A stretch of 64,000 nucleotides of DNA from assembly GCF_004103695.1 (NCBI RefSeq), contig NZ_CP035280.1, positions 2,170,001 through 2,234,000 of the forward strand, written 5' to 3'. The DNA is from Clostridium sp. JN-9. Lineage in GTDB: Bacteria > Bacillota > Clostridia > Clostridiales > Clostridiaceae. Under the pieces are notes generated by a model, which made no database searches, had not been told where the DNA came from, and worked only from the letters and a program-made list of their open reading frames with translations. The position numbers and the translations under genes were made by a program. The stretch's first letter is position 1; each line of letters starts with the position of its first letter. Positions 63,435 to 64,000 of this stretch are shown one piece after another.

Positions 63435-63800
63435 TTACTTACTACTTTTCTGATTTCCACGATCAAAATAAACCCAGCCTTTTCTGTTTAAATATCTAAG
63501 ATACATTATTAATCTATCATAAACAGGATCACACTTTTTACCAAATTCCTTTAATAGCCTTTCACCTATTTCATAAACTGAAATTTTTCCATCTATGGAC
63601 TTCCATACGTAACTGCCAATGTCATCCAATTCTACATCGCTGACATATGGCTTCTTTACCAGCCATCTCATAAATTTTTCTATTGGTTTATTATGATAAA
63701 ACAAAAGGTATACTTTTCCACTCCTAACTTCCCAATCCGTATGTTTCTTCACTGGGACATATAGTAAAAAATTATCTTCATTCTTATGTTTCTTTTTCAT
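63435..63800 (-). CDS. PqqD-family small protein
   Basis: The 121-residue protein has the PqqD-type winged helix: DDIGSYVWKSIDGKISVYEIGERLLKEFGKK. The first 50 residues are a longer N-terminal beta part. PqqD proteins hold a precursor peptide for a radical SAM enzyme, but no such enzyme is next to it here. ATG 63800 (MKKKHKN) follows AATGGTGAT better than ATG 63821, which has no ribosome site. Confidence 0.7.
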   Translation of the reverse strand: MKKKHKNEDNFLLYVPVKKHTDWEVRSGKVYLLFYHNKPIEKFMRWLVKKPYVSDVELDDIGSYVWKSIDGKISVYEIGERLLKEFGKKCDPVYDRLIMYLRYLNRKGWVYFDRGNQKSSK

Positions 63801-63891
63801 TAAATCACCATTCTCTTTCATTGAATGTATATAGATAATTTTATACTCTTTTTAATTGATTTTCAATATATTCGCCTTAAGCTAATGATAT

Positions 63892-64000
63892 TTATTTAAC
63901 TAAGCCATTTTCCCTAAGGAAATCGTCTGCTACCTTCTCAGGTGACTGCTGAAGCTTATCCACCTTATAATTAAGATCTCTCATTTGCTGTTCATCGATT
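63892..64000 (-). CDS. Betaine/choline ABC transporter substrate-binding protein, C-terminal end
   Basis: The minus-strand frame runs from the window edge to TAA at 63892-63894. It reads IDEQQMRDLNYKVDKLQQ, then SPEKVADDFLREN and GLVK. This matches the closing helix of OpuAC-type binding proteins, which end MxxLNYxVD..kk.PeeVAkdFLkenGL. Only about 35 residues are in the window, so the partner permease is not seen. Confidence 0.7.
   Translation of the reverse strand, partial: IDEQQMRDLNYKVDKLQQSPEKVADDFLRENGLVK

Overview
The window is AT-rich DNA that reads as a strictly anaerobic, Gram-positive Clostridium-like Firmicute. The evidence is strong AGGAGG-type ribosome sites, TTG/GTG starts, choline-binding-type cell-wall repeats, an LtaS-type lipoteichoic acid synthase, an Rrf2 regulator and a nickel-dependent lactate racemase. 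No rRNA or tRNA gene was seen. Most genes lie on the minus strand.

Region 1 (1-13.3 kb) is mainly housekeeping and surface genes. It holds a truncated Cys-rich metal-binding protein, a small protein broken by an in-frame TGA, a secreted glycoside-hydrolase-like protein with wall-binding repeats, a REP-type (RAYT) transposase with repeat motifs on both sides, a PAP2/glycosyltransferase pair, UDP-galactopyranose mutase, a ferric-reductase-like flavoprotein, a HExxH membrane protein, a prolyl aminopeptidase-like hydrolase, and a lactate racemase locus. In that locus a Crp/Fnr regulator diverges from larA and an aquaporin, with a perfect 11-bp inverted repeat between them.

Region 2 (13.3-31.7 kb) carries a radical SAM protein and a molybdenum hydroxylase operon (Mo, FAD and FeS subunits, a MocA-like transferase, a membrane protein and an NTPase). 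Two of the three hydroxylase subunits are frameshifted. A SWIM/SNF2 pair, a pRiA4b-like protein, Rrf2 with a flavin-binding protein, an XRE plus ImmA-Fic fusion module, a decayed SWIM-like gene and an MFS exporter follow.

Region 3 (31.7-43.6 kb) is a type I restriction-modification locus built for shuffling specificity. A start-less hsdS cassette and a tyrosine recombinase face hsdM-hsdS. All three target-recognition modules are bracketed by the same pair of short repeats. hsdR is interrupted by an IS3-family element flanked by a 16-bp duplication, so the methyltransferase probably acts without restriction. A half-size hsdS and an IS4-like element lie upstream.

Region 4 (43.6-57.5 kb) is accessory DNA with defence features: a GMC oxidoreductase/SDR pair, an AAA-DUF4143 ATPase, a three-gene operon ending in a PD-(D/E)XK protein, a remnant of a serine recombinase, a complete type III toxin-antitoxin system (ToxN with two 40-nt ToxI repeats, terminator and promoter), a GIY-YIG protein, a methyltransferase and several unknowns.

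Region 5 (57.5-64 kb) returns to core genes: the RlmD-type rRNA methyltransferase, an RDD protein, LtaS, a DUF4380-like protein, a TauE/SafE exporter, a PqqD-like protein and the end of a betaine-type substrate-binding protein.
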